Positions 9,255 to 18,415 of a stretch of 64,000 bases of DNA are shown here, in pieces (the first letter of the stretch is position 1; the number at the start of each line of letters is the position of its first letter). Location of the stretch: the NCBI GenBank assembly GCA_964507195.1, contig CAZDPA010000002.1, forward strand, positions 1-64,000, in the 5' to 3' direction. The notes under the pieces were generated by a model, which had not been told where the DNA came from, ran no database searches, and saw only the letters and a program-made list of their open reading frames with translations. Made by a program: the position numbers and the translations under genes. The stretch is from Solimonas sp964507195 (GTDB lineage: Bacteria > Pseudomonadota > Gammaproteobacteria > Nevskiales > Nevskiaceae).

Positions 9255-9566
9255 ATGCTCACCATCTTTTTCCATATGACCTGCAAGCCGGAGTGTGCGG
9301 CGGCAGCGCAGGCCCTGGTCACCGAAATGACGCGCGTGACGCGCGCCGAGGACGACGGCTGCATCAGTTACATCTTCCATCGTCGCCTGGACAAACCTTC
9401 GCACTGGCTGCTGTACGAACAATGGCGCGACCAGGCGGCGCTCGAGGCACACATGGCGAACATGAAGCGGCATTTCGGAGAGCCGCCGCCTGGCGCTCGT
9501 CTTCCTGCGCGACTCCACGAACTGGTGCAGGACTGTCGCGCCGCCACCTACGACATCGTCGAATAG
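9255..9566 (+). CDS. ABM-fold monooxygenase-like protein
   Basis: 103 aa starting at 9255, with GAGGAG just upstream. The pattern MLTIFFHMTCKP, then DGCISYIFHRRLDKP, then LYEQWRDQAALEAHM is that of the antibiotic biosynthesis monooxygenase / YgiN-like ferredoxin-fold family. Members are small dimeric oxygenases or quinol-binding proteins. Its place 40 bp after the TonB receptor and 12 bp before the MDR reductase suggests a step in catabolism of the imported compound; the reaction is unknown. Confidence 0.82.
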   Translation: MLTIFFHMTCKPECAAAAQALVTEMTRVTRAEDDGCISYIFHRRLDKPSHWLLYEQWRDQAALEAHMANMKRHFGEPPPGARLPARLHELVQDCRAATYDIVE

Positions 9567-9578
9567 AGCATCGATGCC

Positions 9579-10598
9579 ATGACTCTCACCAATCGCAAGT
9601 GGGTGCTCACGACGCGCCCGCAGGGCCTGCCCGGACGCGAGCACTTCGAACTGCAGCAGGAATCCCTGCGCGCACCCGCACAAGGCGAGATGCTGGTGCG
9701 CAATCTCTATCTGTCCTGCGATCCGGCGCAACGCAGCTGGCTGGCGCGCGACACGTATGTACCGAGGATCGCCATCGGCGAAACCATGCGCGCCGGCACT
9801 ACCGCACAGGTGATCGCTTCCAATCATCCTGATTTCAGCGTCGGCGACATCGTCAGCGGCATGTTCGGCTGGCAGGACTATGCCATCAGTGACGGCAAGG
9901 GCTTTGTCCCTGTGACCAGACTGCCGGCCGGCATATCCATACCGCTCGCGATGAGCGCACTCGGCCTGACAGGGCTCACAGCCTACTACGGCATGATCGA
10001 GATCGGTGCAGTTCAAGCCGGTCAGCATGTGCTTGTCAGCGGCTGCGGCGGCGCCACCGGCTCGATCGCCGCACAGCTGGCAAAACTCAAGGGCGCGCGC
10101 GTCATTGGCGTTGCAGGCGGCCCACAGAAGTGCGCGTGGCTGCGCGATGAACTGAATCTGGATGGAGTGATCGACTACAAGTCCGAAGACCTGCACACGC
10201 GAATCGGTGAACTGTTTCCGAAGGGCATCGATGTGTTCTTCGACAACACCGGTGGCGAAGTCCTGGAGGAAGCGATCCTGCATCTTGCGGTCGGCGGTCG
10301 CATCATCCTGTGCGGCGCCATCGCGTTCTACAACGATCTCGCACACACGCCGCCGTTGCGAAACTGGACGCGGCTGATGGTCAACCGCGGACACCTGCAG
10401 GGCATACTGATCACCGACTTTGCGCCGCACTTCGCCCGTGCAGCGGGCGAGCTCGCGGGCTGGATCACGCAAGGCCGCATCCGCAACAGGGTCGACATCG
10501 TCGAAGGGATAGAAAGTGCGCCGGATGCTTTCCGTCGGCTGTTCACCGGCGAGAATTTCGGCAAGCAGCTCGTGCACCTGTCGGATCCGGAACGCTGA
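9579..10598 (+). CDS. NADP-dependent oxidoreductase, MDR superfamily (CurA/LTB4DH-like)
   Basis: 339 aa. The N-terminus (NRKWVLTTRPQG, then LYLSCDPAQRSWL) matches the zinc-free N-terminal domain of prostaglandin reductase/CurA-like enzymes. The Rossmann segment HVLVSGCGGATGSIAAQLAK follows. No zinc-ligand cysteines are present, so this is a reductase of activated C=C bonds (enones or 2-alkenals) rather than an alcohol dehydrogenase. It is third in the TonB receptor operon and probably acts on an unsaturated ketone in that pathway. Confidence 0.9.
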   Translation: MTLTNRKWVLTTRPQGLPGREHFELQQESLRAPAQGEMLVRNLYLSCDPAQRSWLARDTYVPRIAIGETMRAGTTAQVIASNHPDFSVGDIVSGMFGWQDYAISDGKGFVPVTRLPAGISIPLAMSALGLTGLTAYYGMIEIGAVQAGQHVLVSGCGGATGSIAAQLAKLKGARVIGVAGGPQKCAWLRDELNLDGVIDYKSEDLHTRIGELFPKGIDVFFDNTGGEVLEEAILHLAVGGRIILCGAIAFYNDLAHTPPLRNWTRLMVNRGHLQGILITDFAPHFARAAGELAGWITQGRIRNRVDIVEGIESAPDAFRRLFTGENFGKQLVHLSDPER

Positions 10599-10915
10599 TT
10601 TCCTGATCGGGACCAGCAGCGCGGGTCCTCTGCGCGCGCGGTACCCGTTGATTCGCGCGGATTCCGACGCCCGACTCTCCGTCCGGACGCTTCGGGAATG
10701 AGTATCTCGCCGCGAGGTGCATCGTCGCTCCGTCCATTGCGTGAACTTCTGATGGCGCGGTATGGTCAGTACTCTTCATCCATACGGCTACTACGCAGCG
10801 TGCCCGATACGGGCCTCGCAGTGAGAACCGCACGGCATCTGTGACCCTGTGTCGCTTTGTTCTGCACCGTTCTCGCCAACGCGTGCACCGCCGACCATGC
10901 ACAGAGGACTCCGCA
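10599..10915. other. intergenic region between catabolic operon and glucosylglycerol module
   Basis: 317 bp without a convincing gene. It must carry the promoter of the phosphorylase gene that starts at 10916. No obvious terminator hairpin with a T-run was found after the MDR gene. Confidence 0.5.
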
Positions 10916-12370
10916 ATGGTCACGAGCGACAGGCTGCGCAACAAGATCCAGCTGATTGCCTACCCGAACCGGATGGGCAGCAATCTCACCGACCTGAGGA
11001 CGGTCATCGACAAGCACCTGTCCAGGGCGATCGGCGGCGTGCACATCCTGCCGCCCTATCCCTCGAACGCCGACGGCGGCTTCTCGCCGCTGACGCACAA
11101 GGAGATCGATCCTCGTTACGGCACATGGGCCGACATCGAAGCGATGGCAGTCAACTACGACATCTGCCTGGATCTCACGCTGAACCACATTTCCGACGAA
11201 TCCGCAGAGTTCAGGGATTTTGTCGCAAAGGGTCATGCTTCCGAACACGCCGATCTGTTCATCCATATCGACCAGCTCGGCCCGATATCGCCGGATGACC
11301 TCGCGAAGATCCACATCCGCAAGGAGAAGGAGCCGTTCCGCGACGTCAGGTTCGCCGATGGCAGCGAGGGTCAGGTCTGGTGCACGTTTACGGAAAACCA
11401 GATTGACCTGAACTTCAACTCGCCGAAAACCTATGCGCTGATGGAGGACTACATCAGCTTCATGGCGGCGCGTGGGGTCAAGCTGTTGCGCCTGGACGCG
11501 TTCGGCTACACGACGAAGAAGATCGGCACGTCGTGCTTCCTCGTCGAGCCAGACGTCTACGACATCCTCAAGTGGATCAACGGCATCGCCGGCGAGTACG
11601 GCGTCAGCACCCTGCCCGAGGTGCATGACCACGCCAGCTTCCAGTACGCGATTGCGCTGCATGGCATGCATCCTTACGCCTTCGCCCTGCCGCCGCTGCT
11701 GCTCTACACGCTGCTCGATGCCAACAGCACTTACATCAAGCAATGGCTGCGCATGTGCCCGCGCAACCAGATCACCGTGCTCGACACCCATGACGGCATC
11801 TGCATCCCCGATGTCGAAGGCGTGCTGCCGAAGGCGGAGATTCAGGCGGTGATCGACAACGTCGGCAGTCGCTCGGCCGATCCGATCCTGCGGCGCTCGG
11901 CGGCCAACGTGCACACCGTCGGTGCGATCTACCAGCTCACCTGCACGTACTACGACGCGCTGAAGCGCAACGACGACGCCTACATCGCCGCGCGGGCAAT
12001 CCAGTTCTTCGCACCGGGAACGCCGCAGGTCTATTACGTCGGCCTGCTGGCCGGGCAGAACGATCTTGAGCTGATGGAGTCGACCGGCGAGCTGCGCGAC
12101 ATCAATCGCCAGTTCTTCACGCTTGATCAGGTCGACGCGGCAATCGCGCAACCGGTCGTGCGCAGACTGATCAAGCTGATGGAGTTCCGCTCCTCGCATC
12201 CGGCGTTCGATGGCGTATTCCATCTCATGTACTCGAATGAGTCGAGTCTCGCGATGTGCTGGCGCAACGGCGAACTGCACGCCGAACTGTTCGTCGATCT
12301 CAACTTCAAGAAGACCACCATCCGCTACGTCGACCAGAAGTCCAAGCGCTGGTTGAGCGTGCGCTGCTGA
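10916..12370 (+). CDS. GH13_18 glucoside phosphorylase (probably 2-O-alpha-glucosylglycerol phosphorylase)
   Basis: 484 aa from the ATG at 10916 (AGAGGA upstream). It has the full GH13 subfamily 18 pattern of sucrose phosphorylases: nucleophile Asp194 in RLDAFGY, acid/base Glu235 in LPEVHDH, transition-state Asp293 in LDTHDGI, and YYVGLLAGQND with RDINR near the C-terminus. No signal peptide; cytoplasmic. The subfamily contains sucrose, sucrose-6-phosphate, glucosylglycerate and glucosylglycerol phosphorylases. Its neighbour is a glucosylglycerol-phosphate synthase, the arrangement reported for the Marinobacter glucosylglycerol phosphorylase, so phosphorolysis of glucosylglycerol to glucose-1-phosphate plus glycerol is preferred over sucrose. 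The family is certain; the substrate is inferred. Confidence 0.85.
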   Translation: MVTSDRLRNKIQLIAYPNRMGSNLTDLRTVIDKHLSRAIGGVHILPPYPSNADGGFSPLTHKEIDPRYGTWADIEAMAVNYDICLDLTLNHISDESAEFRDFVAKGHASEHADLFIHIDQLGPISPDDLAKIHIRKEKEPFRDVRFADGSEGQVWCTFTENQIDLNFNSPKTYALMEDYISFMAARGVKLLRLDAFGYTTKKIGTSCFLVEPDVYDILKWINGIAGEYGVSTLPEVHDHASFQYAIALHGMHPYAFALPPLLLYTLLDANSTYIKQWLRMCPRNQITVLDTHDGICIPDVEGVLPKAEIQAVIDNVGSRSADPILRRSAANVHTVGAIYQLTCTYYDALKRNDDAYIAARAIQFFAPGTPQVYYVGLLAGQNDLELMESTGELRDINRQFFTLDQVDAAIAQPVVRRLIKLMEFRSSHPAFDGVFHLMYSNESSLAMCWRNGELHAELFVDLNFKKTTIRYVDQKSKRWLSVRC

Positions 12371-12386
12371 GCGGGAGCCCGACGAC

Positions 12387-13934
12387 ATGACCGGCCTCGC
12401 ACCGCTCGACTACGCCGTCGTTGCCGTCTACCTGCTGGTCGTTCTGGCGGTTTGTCTGCGGGTCATCCGCCGTGCGCCGGATGCCGACGAGCTGTTCCTC
12501 GCCGGCCGCTCGCTGGGATGGGGGGTGATCGGCCTGTCGCTGTTCGCGTCGAACATCTCGTCGACGACGCTGATCGGCCTGCCGGGCGCGGCATGGCAGT
12601 CCGGCATCGCGGTCGCGAACTACGAATGGATGGCCGCGCTCATCCTCATCGTCAGTCTGGTTTTTGTGGTGCCGCTGTTCGTCGGCAACCGGCTGGCCAC
12701 GGTTCCTGAGCTGCTTGAGAAGCGATTCGACCACCGGTTGCGCAAGTATCTATCCGCCGTATCGGTCGTGCTCGGCATCTTCCTCGACGCCGCCGGCAGC
12801 CTGTACGCCGGCGCGCTGGTCCTGCAGGTGTTCTTCCCCGGGCTTTCGCTCGGTCTTGCCTGCGCAGGCATTGCCGGGTTCGCCGGCCTCTATACCGCAG
12901 CCGGCGGCTTGCGCGCCGTGGCCTATACCGATGTGCTGCAGGCGATCGTCCTGTTCGCCGGATCGATCATTCTCAGCGTGATCCTGTTCGGCCAGTTCGA
13001 CTACTCGTGGTCGAAGCTCGTCGCTGCCGTGCCCGCGGACAGGCTGTCGCTGTTGCGACCGATCGATGATCCGAATCTGCCGTGGCTCGGCACGCTGATC
13101 GGCCTGCCGATCCTCGGCTTCTACTACTGGACGATGAACCAGTATGTCGCGCAGCGCCTGCTCGGCGCGCGCAGTCTCGATGCAGCGGGATGGGGTGCGA
13201 TCCTGGCCGCCGTGCTCAAACTGCTGCCGCTGTTCTTCATGGTCTTGCCCGGCGTCATGGCCGGCGTGCTGCTGACCGATCTGGCGCGCCCCGATGAAGT
13301 GTTCCCGCGCATGGTCGCGGAATTTGCGCCGGCCGGCATCGCAGGCCTGATTCTCGCCGGGCTGCTCGCCGCGATCATGTCGAGTGTCGATTCGGCGCTG
13401 AACTCCTCATCGACCCTGCTCACGCTCGACTTCATCCAGCCCCGTCGGCCGAACCTGTCCGTACAGCAGCTCGGCAGGCTCGGTCGTGTCCTGACACTCA
13501 CGCTGGTCGCTGTCGCCGCGGCCTGGGCGCCGTCGATCGGCGATTTCCCCGGTCTCTTCGCCTACCTGCAGGAAGGCTTCACGTACGCCGCAACGCCGCT
13601 GGTCGGTGCATTCATCGTGGCGCTGACCAGTCGCAAGGTCGGCGCGACACCGGCGTTTCTCGGCACGGTGGCCGGCCATGCATTCAGTGTCGGCTGGCTC
13701 ATTGCGACTCACCTGGGCTATCTGCATCTGCACTTCACGCTGGTCGCCGGAATCCTGCTGGCGTTCACCGTAGCCGCAATCCATCTGCTCCAGATGGTCT
13801 GGCCACAGACGGTCGCGGCGGCGCAGATCGCCGCAGTCGACCGGCGCAGGATGCCTGCCCTGAGCCGGCCGCTGAAGGCGGCCGGCGGTCTCATCATGCT
13901 GCTCACGGCGCTGCTGGTCTTTCTGTTTCGCTAG
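12387..13934 (+). CDS. sodium:solute symporter (SSS family)
   Basis: 515 aa with about 13-14 hydrophobic segments spread over the whole length. The N-terminus (DYAVVAVYLLVVLAV) and the LFLAGRSLGWGVIGLSLFASNISSTT region carry the SSS-family signature, and the FPGLFAYLQEGFTYAATPLVGAF segment is typical of SglT-type sugar symporters. It starts 16 bp after the phosphorylase stop, so the two are co-transcribed. Sodium-driven uptake of glucosylglycerol or another sugar osmolyte for phosphorolysis is inferred. Its last 32 bp overlap the 3' end of the opposing synthase gene. Confidence 0.9.
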   Translation: MTGLAPLDYAVVAVYLLVVLAVCLRVIRRAPDADELFLAGRSLGWGVIGLSLFASNISSTTLIGLPGAAWQSGIAVANYEWMAALILIVSLVFVVPLFVGNRLATVPELLEKRFDHRLRKYLSAVSVVLGIFLDAAGSLYAGALVLQVFFPGLSLGLACAGIAGFAGLYTAAGGLRAVAYTDVLQAIVLFAGSIILSVILFGQFDYSWSKLVAAVPADRLSLLRPIDDPNLPWLGTLIGLPILGFYYWTMNQYVAQRLLGARSLDAAGWGAILAAVLKLLPLFFMVLPGVMAGVLLTDLARPDEVFPRMVAEFAPAGIAGLILAGLLAAIMSSVDSALNSSSTLLTLDFIQPRRPNLSVQQLGRLGRVLTLTLVAVAAAWAPSIGDFPGLFAYLQEGFTYAATPLVGAFIVALTSRKVGATPAFLGTVAGHAFSVGWLIATHLGYLHLHFTLVAGILLAFTVAAIHLLQMVWPQTVAAAQIAAVDRRRMPALSRPLKAAGGLIMLLTALLVFLFR

Positions 13935-16161
13935 CCGCATGCATCGCGACGGCTGCAAGAAAATCCTGACTCCAGCGGCGGATGTCGTTGTGGCAGACGA
14001 TTTCGTACAGGGATTTGATCCGGTGCTGCGATTCGGTGGCGTTCATGTCGAGTGCCTGGCCGATGACTGAAAGCAGATCGGCAGGATCATGCGGATTGGT
14101 CAGCAGCGCCCCCTTCAGCTCTGCAGCCGCACCGGCAAACTCGGACAGCACCAGCACACCGCTGCCGTCGGTGAGACCCTGCACCGCAGAGTATTCCTTC
14201 GCCACCAGATTCAGGCCGTCGCGCAGCGGCGTGATCCACATGACTGAGGCAACCGCGTAGTACGCCATCAGATCCTCGAACGGCACACTGCGGAACCAGA
14301 ACTGCAGCGGTTGCCAGTCGACCCGGCCGTAGCGCCCGTTGATGCGGCCTGCGGCCTGCTCGATCTGCGTCTGCAGGCTCGCGTAGGCCTTCATCTCATT
14401 TGCCGCTGGCACGCACACCGCGATCATCGTGATCGCGCCGTGCAGTTCCGGGCGCGTTTCCAGCAGCGCCTCGAATGCACGCAACTTCTCAAGCGTGCCC
14501 TTCGTGTAATCCAGCCGTTCGACCGACAGGATCAGGCGCTGCGCGCGCAATTGCGCGCGCAGCGCGATGATCTGCTCCAGCACGCGCGGTTGTGCCATCA
14601 ACTCTCCGATCCGCTCGACGTCGAGGCCGACAGGATGCGCCCCCAGACGCACGACGCGGCCGTGCACCTCGATCGCCGAAGTCATGCTGTCGAGTCCGAC
14701 CGCGCATCCGTAGGTCAGATAGCGCGGCGCGCAGTTCTCCCACTCCAGCGCCTTGACCGGCATCACGCCGCGCGCCACGTCGATGAAGTTCTCGACCTGG
14801 CGCGGGATGTGGAAACCGACGTAATCACATTGCAGCAGGCTGCCGATGATGGTCCGGCGCCAGGGCAGCACGTTGAACACATCGGCAGACGGAAAGTAGG
14901 TGTGGTGGAAGAATGCGATACGCACGTCGCTGCGCATCTCGCGCAGAAAGGCCGGAACCAGCCACAGGTTGTAGTCGTGAATCCACACCGTGGCATTGAC
15001 CGCCGCTTCGCGCGCAGCGACCTGGGCGAACTTGCGGTTGACCTCGACGAAAACTTTCCAATGGTCCTCACGGAAGCTGGCCCGCTCCCAGAACGTATGC
15101 AGCGTCGGCCAGAAGGCGTCCTTCGACAGGCGTTTGTAGAACACATCGACATCGAGTTTCGTCAATGCCACACGCGCGGCAACCAGGTTCGGGAAGCGCT
15201 CGACATCCACGGGCGTGCGCACCTCGAACGGCTCGGCCTTGGGGTCCAGTGTCGACCACGCCACCCAGGCACCGCGCTGACCGGTCGAGAACAGACTCAT
15301 CAGGGTCGGAATGATGCCGTTCGGCGAGGCATGACGACGGCGCACGATGCGACCGTCCTCGATCGCTTCCTCGTAGGGCAGCCGGTGGTAAACGACTACG
15401 AGATCCGACTCGCCCGGCTTCTGGACCGCATCGCGCATCGAATCGATGCTGCGGCTGCCGAGAAAGCCGAAATGATGGAGCGCATCGAGAATGCCGCCGC
15501 ATCCCGGACGCGTGGCCTGCAGTACGCGACCCATCCGCTGTGTGCTCTCCAGCAAACCGGCTTCCGATTCGCCGACGCAGACGCCCTTGAAGCCCTGCTC
15601 GAACATGGACAGGTCGTTCAGCGTATCGCCCGCCACGAGCACGGATTCGGCATCGATGCCGAGCGCATCGACGAGCGCAACCAGCGTAGCGCCCTTGTTG
15701 ACACCTTTCGGCAGCACATCGAGATACTTCGCTGCCGAGAACAGCAGGTCGCACTCAAGACCGGCCGCAACGATATGCATCTCTTCGGTAATCACCTCTT
15801 CTTCGCAGAAGTAGCTGCAGCGGCGTTGCTGAGGCGTGGCCTGACGCACGAGCTCATGGAAGCGGCTGAACGCCGCAGCGACCAGCTGCTCGCCTGGCCA
15901 GAGACCGGCGATCTCCGATTGCAAAGGTTGAATCGCTTGCAGCGTGGTGCCGTCAACGACCGACGCGCCGACATCGCAGATGATGTAGTCGGGCTGTGGC
16001 AGCGACGGATCGGAAAGGAGCGGCAGCACGGTTTCGAGACCACGGCCGGTGACATAGGCCAGCTTGATGTCCGGATGCCGGGCGATCAACTGGTAAAGCT
16101 GGTGCCGGTCGGTGGCGCTGCCACCGAGAAAGGTGCCGTCCAGGTCAGTTGCCAGAAGCAT
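13903..16161 (-). CDS. ggpPS: bifunctional glucosylglycerol-phosphate phosphatase/synthase
   Basis: 752 aa with two enzymes fused. Residues 1 to about 240 are a HAD phosphatase: DLDGT (nucleophile Asp6), the GRG motif and GDTLNDLSMF (metal-binding motif IV). Residues about 255-740 are a GT20 retaining glucosyltransferase of the trehalose-6-phosphate/glucosylglycerol-phosphate synthase type, with WIHDYNLWLVP, FFHHTYFPS, RLDYTKG and a final NLVAKE. The order phosphatase then synthase is that of GgpPS from Stenotrophomonas rhizophila and Azotobacter, and is the reverse of plant-type trehalose fusions. It should make glucosylglycerol from ADP-glucose and glycerol-3-phosphate as a compatible solute. 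Trehalose synthesis is the main alternative. Confidence 0.88.
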   Translation of the reverse strand: MLLATDLDGTFLGGSATDRHQLYQLIARHPDIKLAYVTGRGLETVLPLLSDPSLPQPDYIICDVGASVVDGTTLQAIQPLQSEIAGLWPGEQLVAAAFSRFHELVRQATPQQRRCSYFCEEEVITEEMHIVAAGLECDLLFSAAKYLDVLPKGVNKGATLVALVDALGIDAESVLVAGDTLNDLSMFEQGFKGVCVGESEAGLLESTQRMGRVLQATRPGCGGILDALHHFGFLGSRSIDSMRDAVQKPGESDLVVVYHRLPYEEAIEDGRIVRRRHASPNGIIPTLMSLFSTGQRGAWVAWSTLDPKAEPFEVRTPVDVERFPNLVAARVALTKLDVDVFYKRLSKDAFWPTLHTFWERASFREDHWKVFVEVNRKFAQVAAREAAVNATVWIHDYNLWLVPAFLREMRSDVRIAFFHHTYFPSADVFNVLPWRRTIIGSLLQCDYVGFHIPRQVENFIDVARGVMPVKALEWENCAPRYLTYGCAVGLDSMTSAIEVHGRVVRLGAHPVGLDVERIGELMAQPRVLEQIIALRAQLRAQRLILSVERLDYTKGTLEKLRAFEALLETRPELHGAITMIAVCVPAANEMKAYASLQTQIEQAAGRINGRYGRVDWQPLQFWFRSVPFEDLMAYYAVASVMWITPLRDGLNLVAKEYSAVQGLTDGSGVLVLSEFAGAAAELKGALLTNPHDPADLLSVIGQALDMNATESQHRIKSLYEIVCHNDIRRWSQDFLAAVAMHAASETERPAAP

Positions 16162-16721
16162 AGGAAAAAGATCCCCACTGTTTTCCGGTCAATGGCTGAC
16201 GAAAGCGAGGCTCACGACATACCCGGAGCCCGATCCGTGATCAGCGCGCCAGACGAAATGGCGCAACATCAAGTACGAATATCGTCGTTCGCAGTCCGCG
16301 CGAATGTGCCTCTTGAAGCCGGGAATGGCCCGTCATGTGGGCCGCGGATTGCGCTTGAACAGGACAAGCGCGCGATGAGCCAAAAAAGCTGGCCTCAGTT
16401 CTGGCGTCAAGGGCAGAAATGCCGAAATTGTGTGCGCCAGCACAAACCATACCCGATTCTGGACGACGCAGCCAGGTTGCGCCGGATTTTCTCAGCGATG
16501 GGATCACTGATCGCGACGTCGTGCGGCGCGATCTCGAACCGCTCGCCACTCAAGCTCGCGCGCGCTCCGTGGAAAGATTTCCACTGCAATCACCATGCAA
16601 AACCGGAGACGCCAGTGGATGCCAGCGCGCCTTCGAGACCTGCCCGGCAAACTGGCTTATGCAACCAGCGGAAAAGCTCGTTCGTGGGCACACAGACACA
16701 ACGCCATGGCGCCAACAGGCG
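16162..16721. other. intergenic region upstream of ggpPS
   Basis: 560 bp without a supported gene; the short open frames on both strands lack homology features. It must contain the ggpPS promoter. A small hairpin (GCGCC-AACA-GGCGC at 16709-16722) abuts the end of the diguanylate cyclase gene and could help terminate it, but it has no T-run. Confidence 0.45.
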
Positions 16722-17633
16722 CTAGGTTAAAGCCGAAGCTGTCTCGCTCCGGTTCCGGCCGGCCAACTTGGCCCGGTAAAGCGCGCGGTCGGCCTCATCA
16801 AGCACTGAACGCCCAGCGTCCCCATCGACCGGGTAGGCCGCGATTCCTGCTGAAATCGTGATTGTTCCGAGGTCTTCGTCATTGCGGCTTGTCATCTTGA
16901 GCTCGGCGCACGCCTTGCGAATCTTCTCTGCCTGCGCATGTCCGTCGCGAAGCGTTGCACCACGCATCACAATGGTGAACTCCTCCCCTCCATACCTGCA
17001 GATGACGTCGCCTCTGCGGGTATTGCTGATCAGCAATCGGGCAATCGCCTGAATGACTGCGTCGCCTGTTGAGTGACCGTACTTGTCATTCAACGCCTTG
17101 AAGTGATCGATATCCAGCATGATGATCGCGTAGCCTCGTCGATCCTCGAGAGAAAGGGTTTCGCTGAGAAATCTCCGGTTGTACAACGCAGTCAACGGGT
17201 CCCTCAGTGAGTTTTCGAGCAGTTCGAGGCGAAGCGCTTCGTTGGCCTTCTCCAAGGCCTCTCGCTCCCGCAGGAACCGGGACGCGGTCCGAATCAGCGG
17301 CCACAGCACGATTGCAGTCCCGATCGACGCGATCGCGGTGATCACCTTGAGCGCGGCCTCCAGGCGATATACCGGCTTCCAGATTCCGGCCACGCCGACA
17401 AAATGAGTAAGCCCGCAGGCAAAAATGAAGATGCCGAAGAGGACAAACATCCAGCTGAACTTCAGCTCCTTCTGATCCCGGATGAAGATCATCAGGGCAG
17501 CCGAGATGGAGACATATGCCAGGCCAATGGTCATGTCGGAGATGACCAAGGTCCACAGCAGGCCCGGCTTCCAGGCCAGACAGTAGCCGTGAGGAAGTCC
17601 GGAGCCCAAGAGCGAATCCAGAAAGCTACTCAT
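16722..17633 (-). CDS. diguanylate cyclase with ETR1-type ethylene/copper sensor domain
   Basis: 303 aa. Residues 27-115 form three membrane helices that match the ethylene-binding domain of plant ETR1. Asp33, Tyr40, Cys73 and His77 (CGLTH) stand exactly eight positions after ETR1 Asp25, Tyr32, Cys65 and His69, so the copper ligands and key polar residues are kept with identical spacing. A short coiled coil (REREALEKANEALRLELLE) leads to a complete GGDEF domain: GGEEF at 215-219 and an I-site RRGD at 206-209, so active and feedback-inhibited c-di-GMP synthesis is expected. It sits at the inner membrane. No partner gene is evident. Confidence 0.9.
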   Translation of the reverse strand: MSSFLDSLLGSGLPHGYCLAWKPGLLWTLVISDMTIGLAYVSISAALMIFIRDQKELKFSWMFVLFGIFIFACGLTHFVGVAGIWKPVYRLEAALKVITAIASIGTAIVLWPLIRTASRFLREREALEKANEALRLELLENSLRDPLTALYNRRFLSETLSLEDRRGYAIIMLDIDHFKALNDKYGHSTGDAVIQAIARLLISNTRRGDVICRYGGEEFTIVMRGATLRDGHAQAEKIRKACAELKMTSRNDEDLGTITISAGIAAYPVDGDAGRSVLDEADRALYRAKLAGRNRSETASALT

Positions 17634-17932
17634 GTTGACCTCGATGCATTTCCTGCGATGAACGCGCCTCCACAGATGTCACATGCAGGGGCCTCCGGTC
17701 AAGCGGACGCGGCACGTCAGCGCATCGGTCATTTTCTGAGTCACGCGCGACGTGGTACGCGAATCGATTGAAAGGCTTGAAGCAGTCGGACACGGGTTCG
17801 ACCGATCTGCGTTTGAACCTGCGGCTCCGGCATCGCCCATGCCTCCATAACCGACCGTACGTCGGATAATCGATTTTTGGTCGCGCCGCGTGCGTAGCCT
17901 GCCGGACTCGCAGTCCTACTCGGAGCGGTCCT
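17634..17932. promoter_or_regulatory. divergent intergenic region
   Basis: 299 bp between the diguanylate cyclase (minus) and a small membrane protein (plus). It should hold both promoters. No clear repeats or operators were recognised. Confidence 0.4.
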
Positions 17933-18211
17933 ATGAAGCGTTGGGATGTAATGGCTGGTATTTCAGGGATGATCGCGGTGCTGGCCTTCGTGTACCTGAT
18001 TGCCGTGATGGTGAATCCGCAGATCGCTGGATTCAGCGCTTCCGCATTTGCGGCGCTGGCTGCTGGCGTGCTTGGAATCATTGTCGGGATCGTCGGCATG
18101 TCGCAAGAGACGAAGACCCAGAGCGCCGTGGCCGAAGCCAACGACGAGACCTTCTCAATGGGCCGGCTGGACGTCTACCGTCAGCTGCAGCGCAGCCGCA
18201 GCCGGGGATAA
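17933..18211 (+). CDS. small membrane protein of unknown function
   Basis: 92 aa starting at 17933, with GGAG about 7 bp upstream. Two hydrophobic segments (about residues 8-28 and 36-56, glycine/alanine-rich) form a helical hairpin followed by a hydrophilic tail ending in RQLQRSRSRG. No family recognised. Confidence 0.6.
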   Translation: MKRWDVMAGISGMIAVLAFVYLIAVMVNPQIAGFSASAFAALAAGVLGIIVGIVGMSQETKTQSAVAEANDETFSMGRLDVYRQLQRSRSRG

Positions 18212-18415
18212 GACGAGCAGGCGTCACTGCAGAGGAGCGTTGCTGGCTGCGGCGGCGTGAGAACGTGGCGCCTGTGTCGCTTCGCAATGCCTGTTCAGAC
18301 GCTGACGTGTGCCTGTCATAAACAAGGGTAGGGAAGAAGCGATCTCCCTTGATGCCTCCCGCTGCAAACCGCTGAGGCGGCCCTTTCTGTCCGACTGTCC
18401 GGTCCGGATCGATAA

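Noticed and set aside
10916..12370. Plain alpha-amylase or sucrose phosphorylase
   Set aside because: The GH13_18 signature excludes amylase; the neighbouring ggpPS makes glucosylglycerol the likelier substrate, though sucrose is not excluded.
14311..16725. 804-codon open frame on the plus strand
   Set aside because: Antisense to ggpPS, whose HAD and GT20 motifs are clear; composition is Arg/His/Gln-rich filler.
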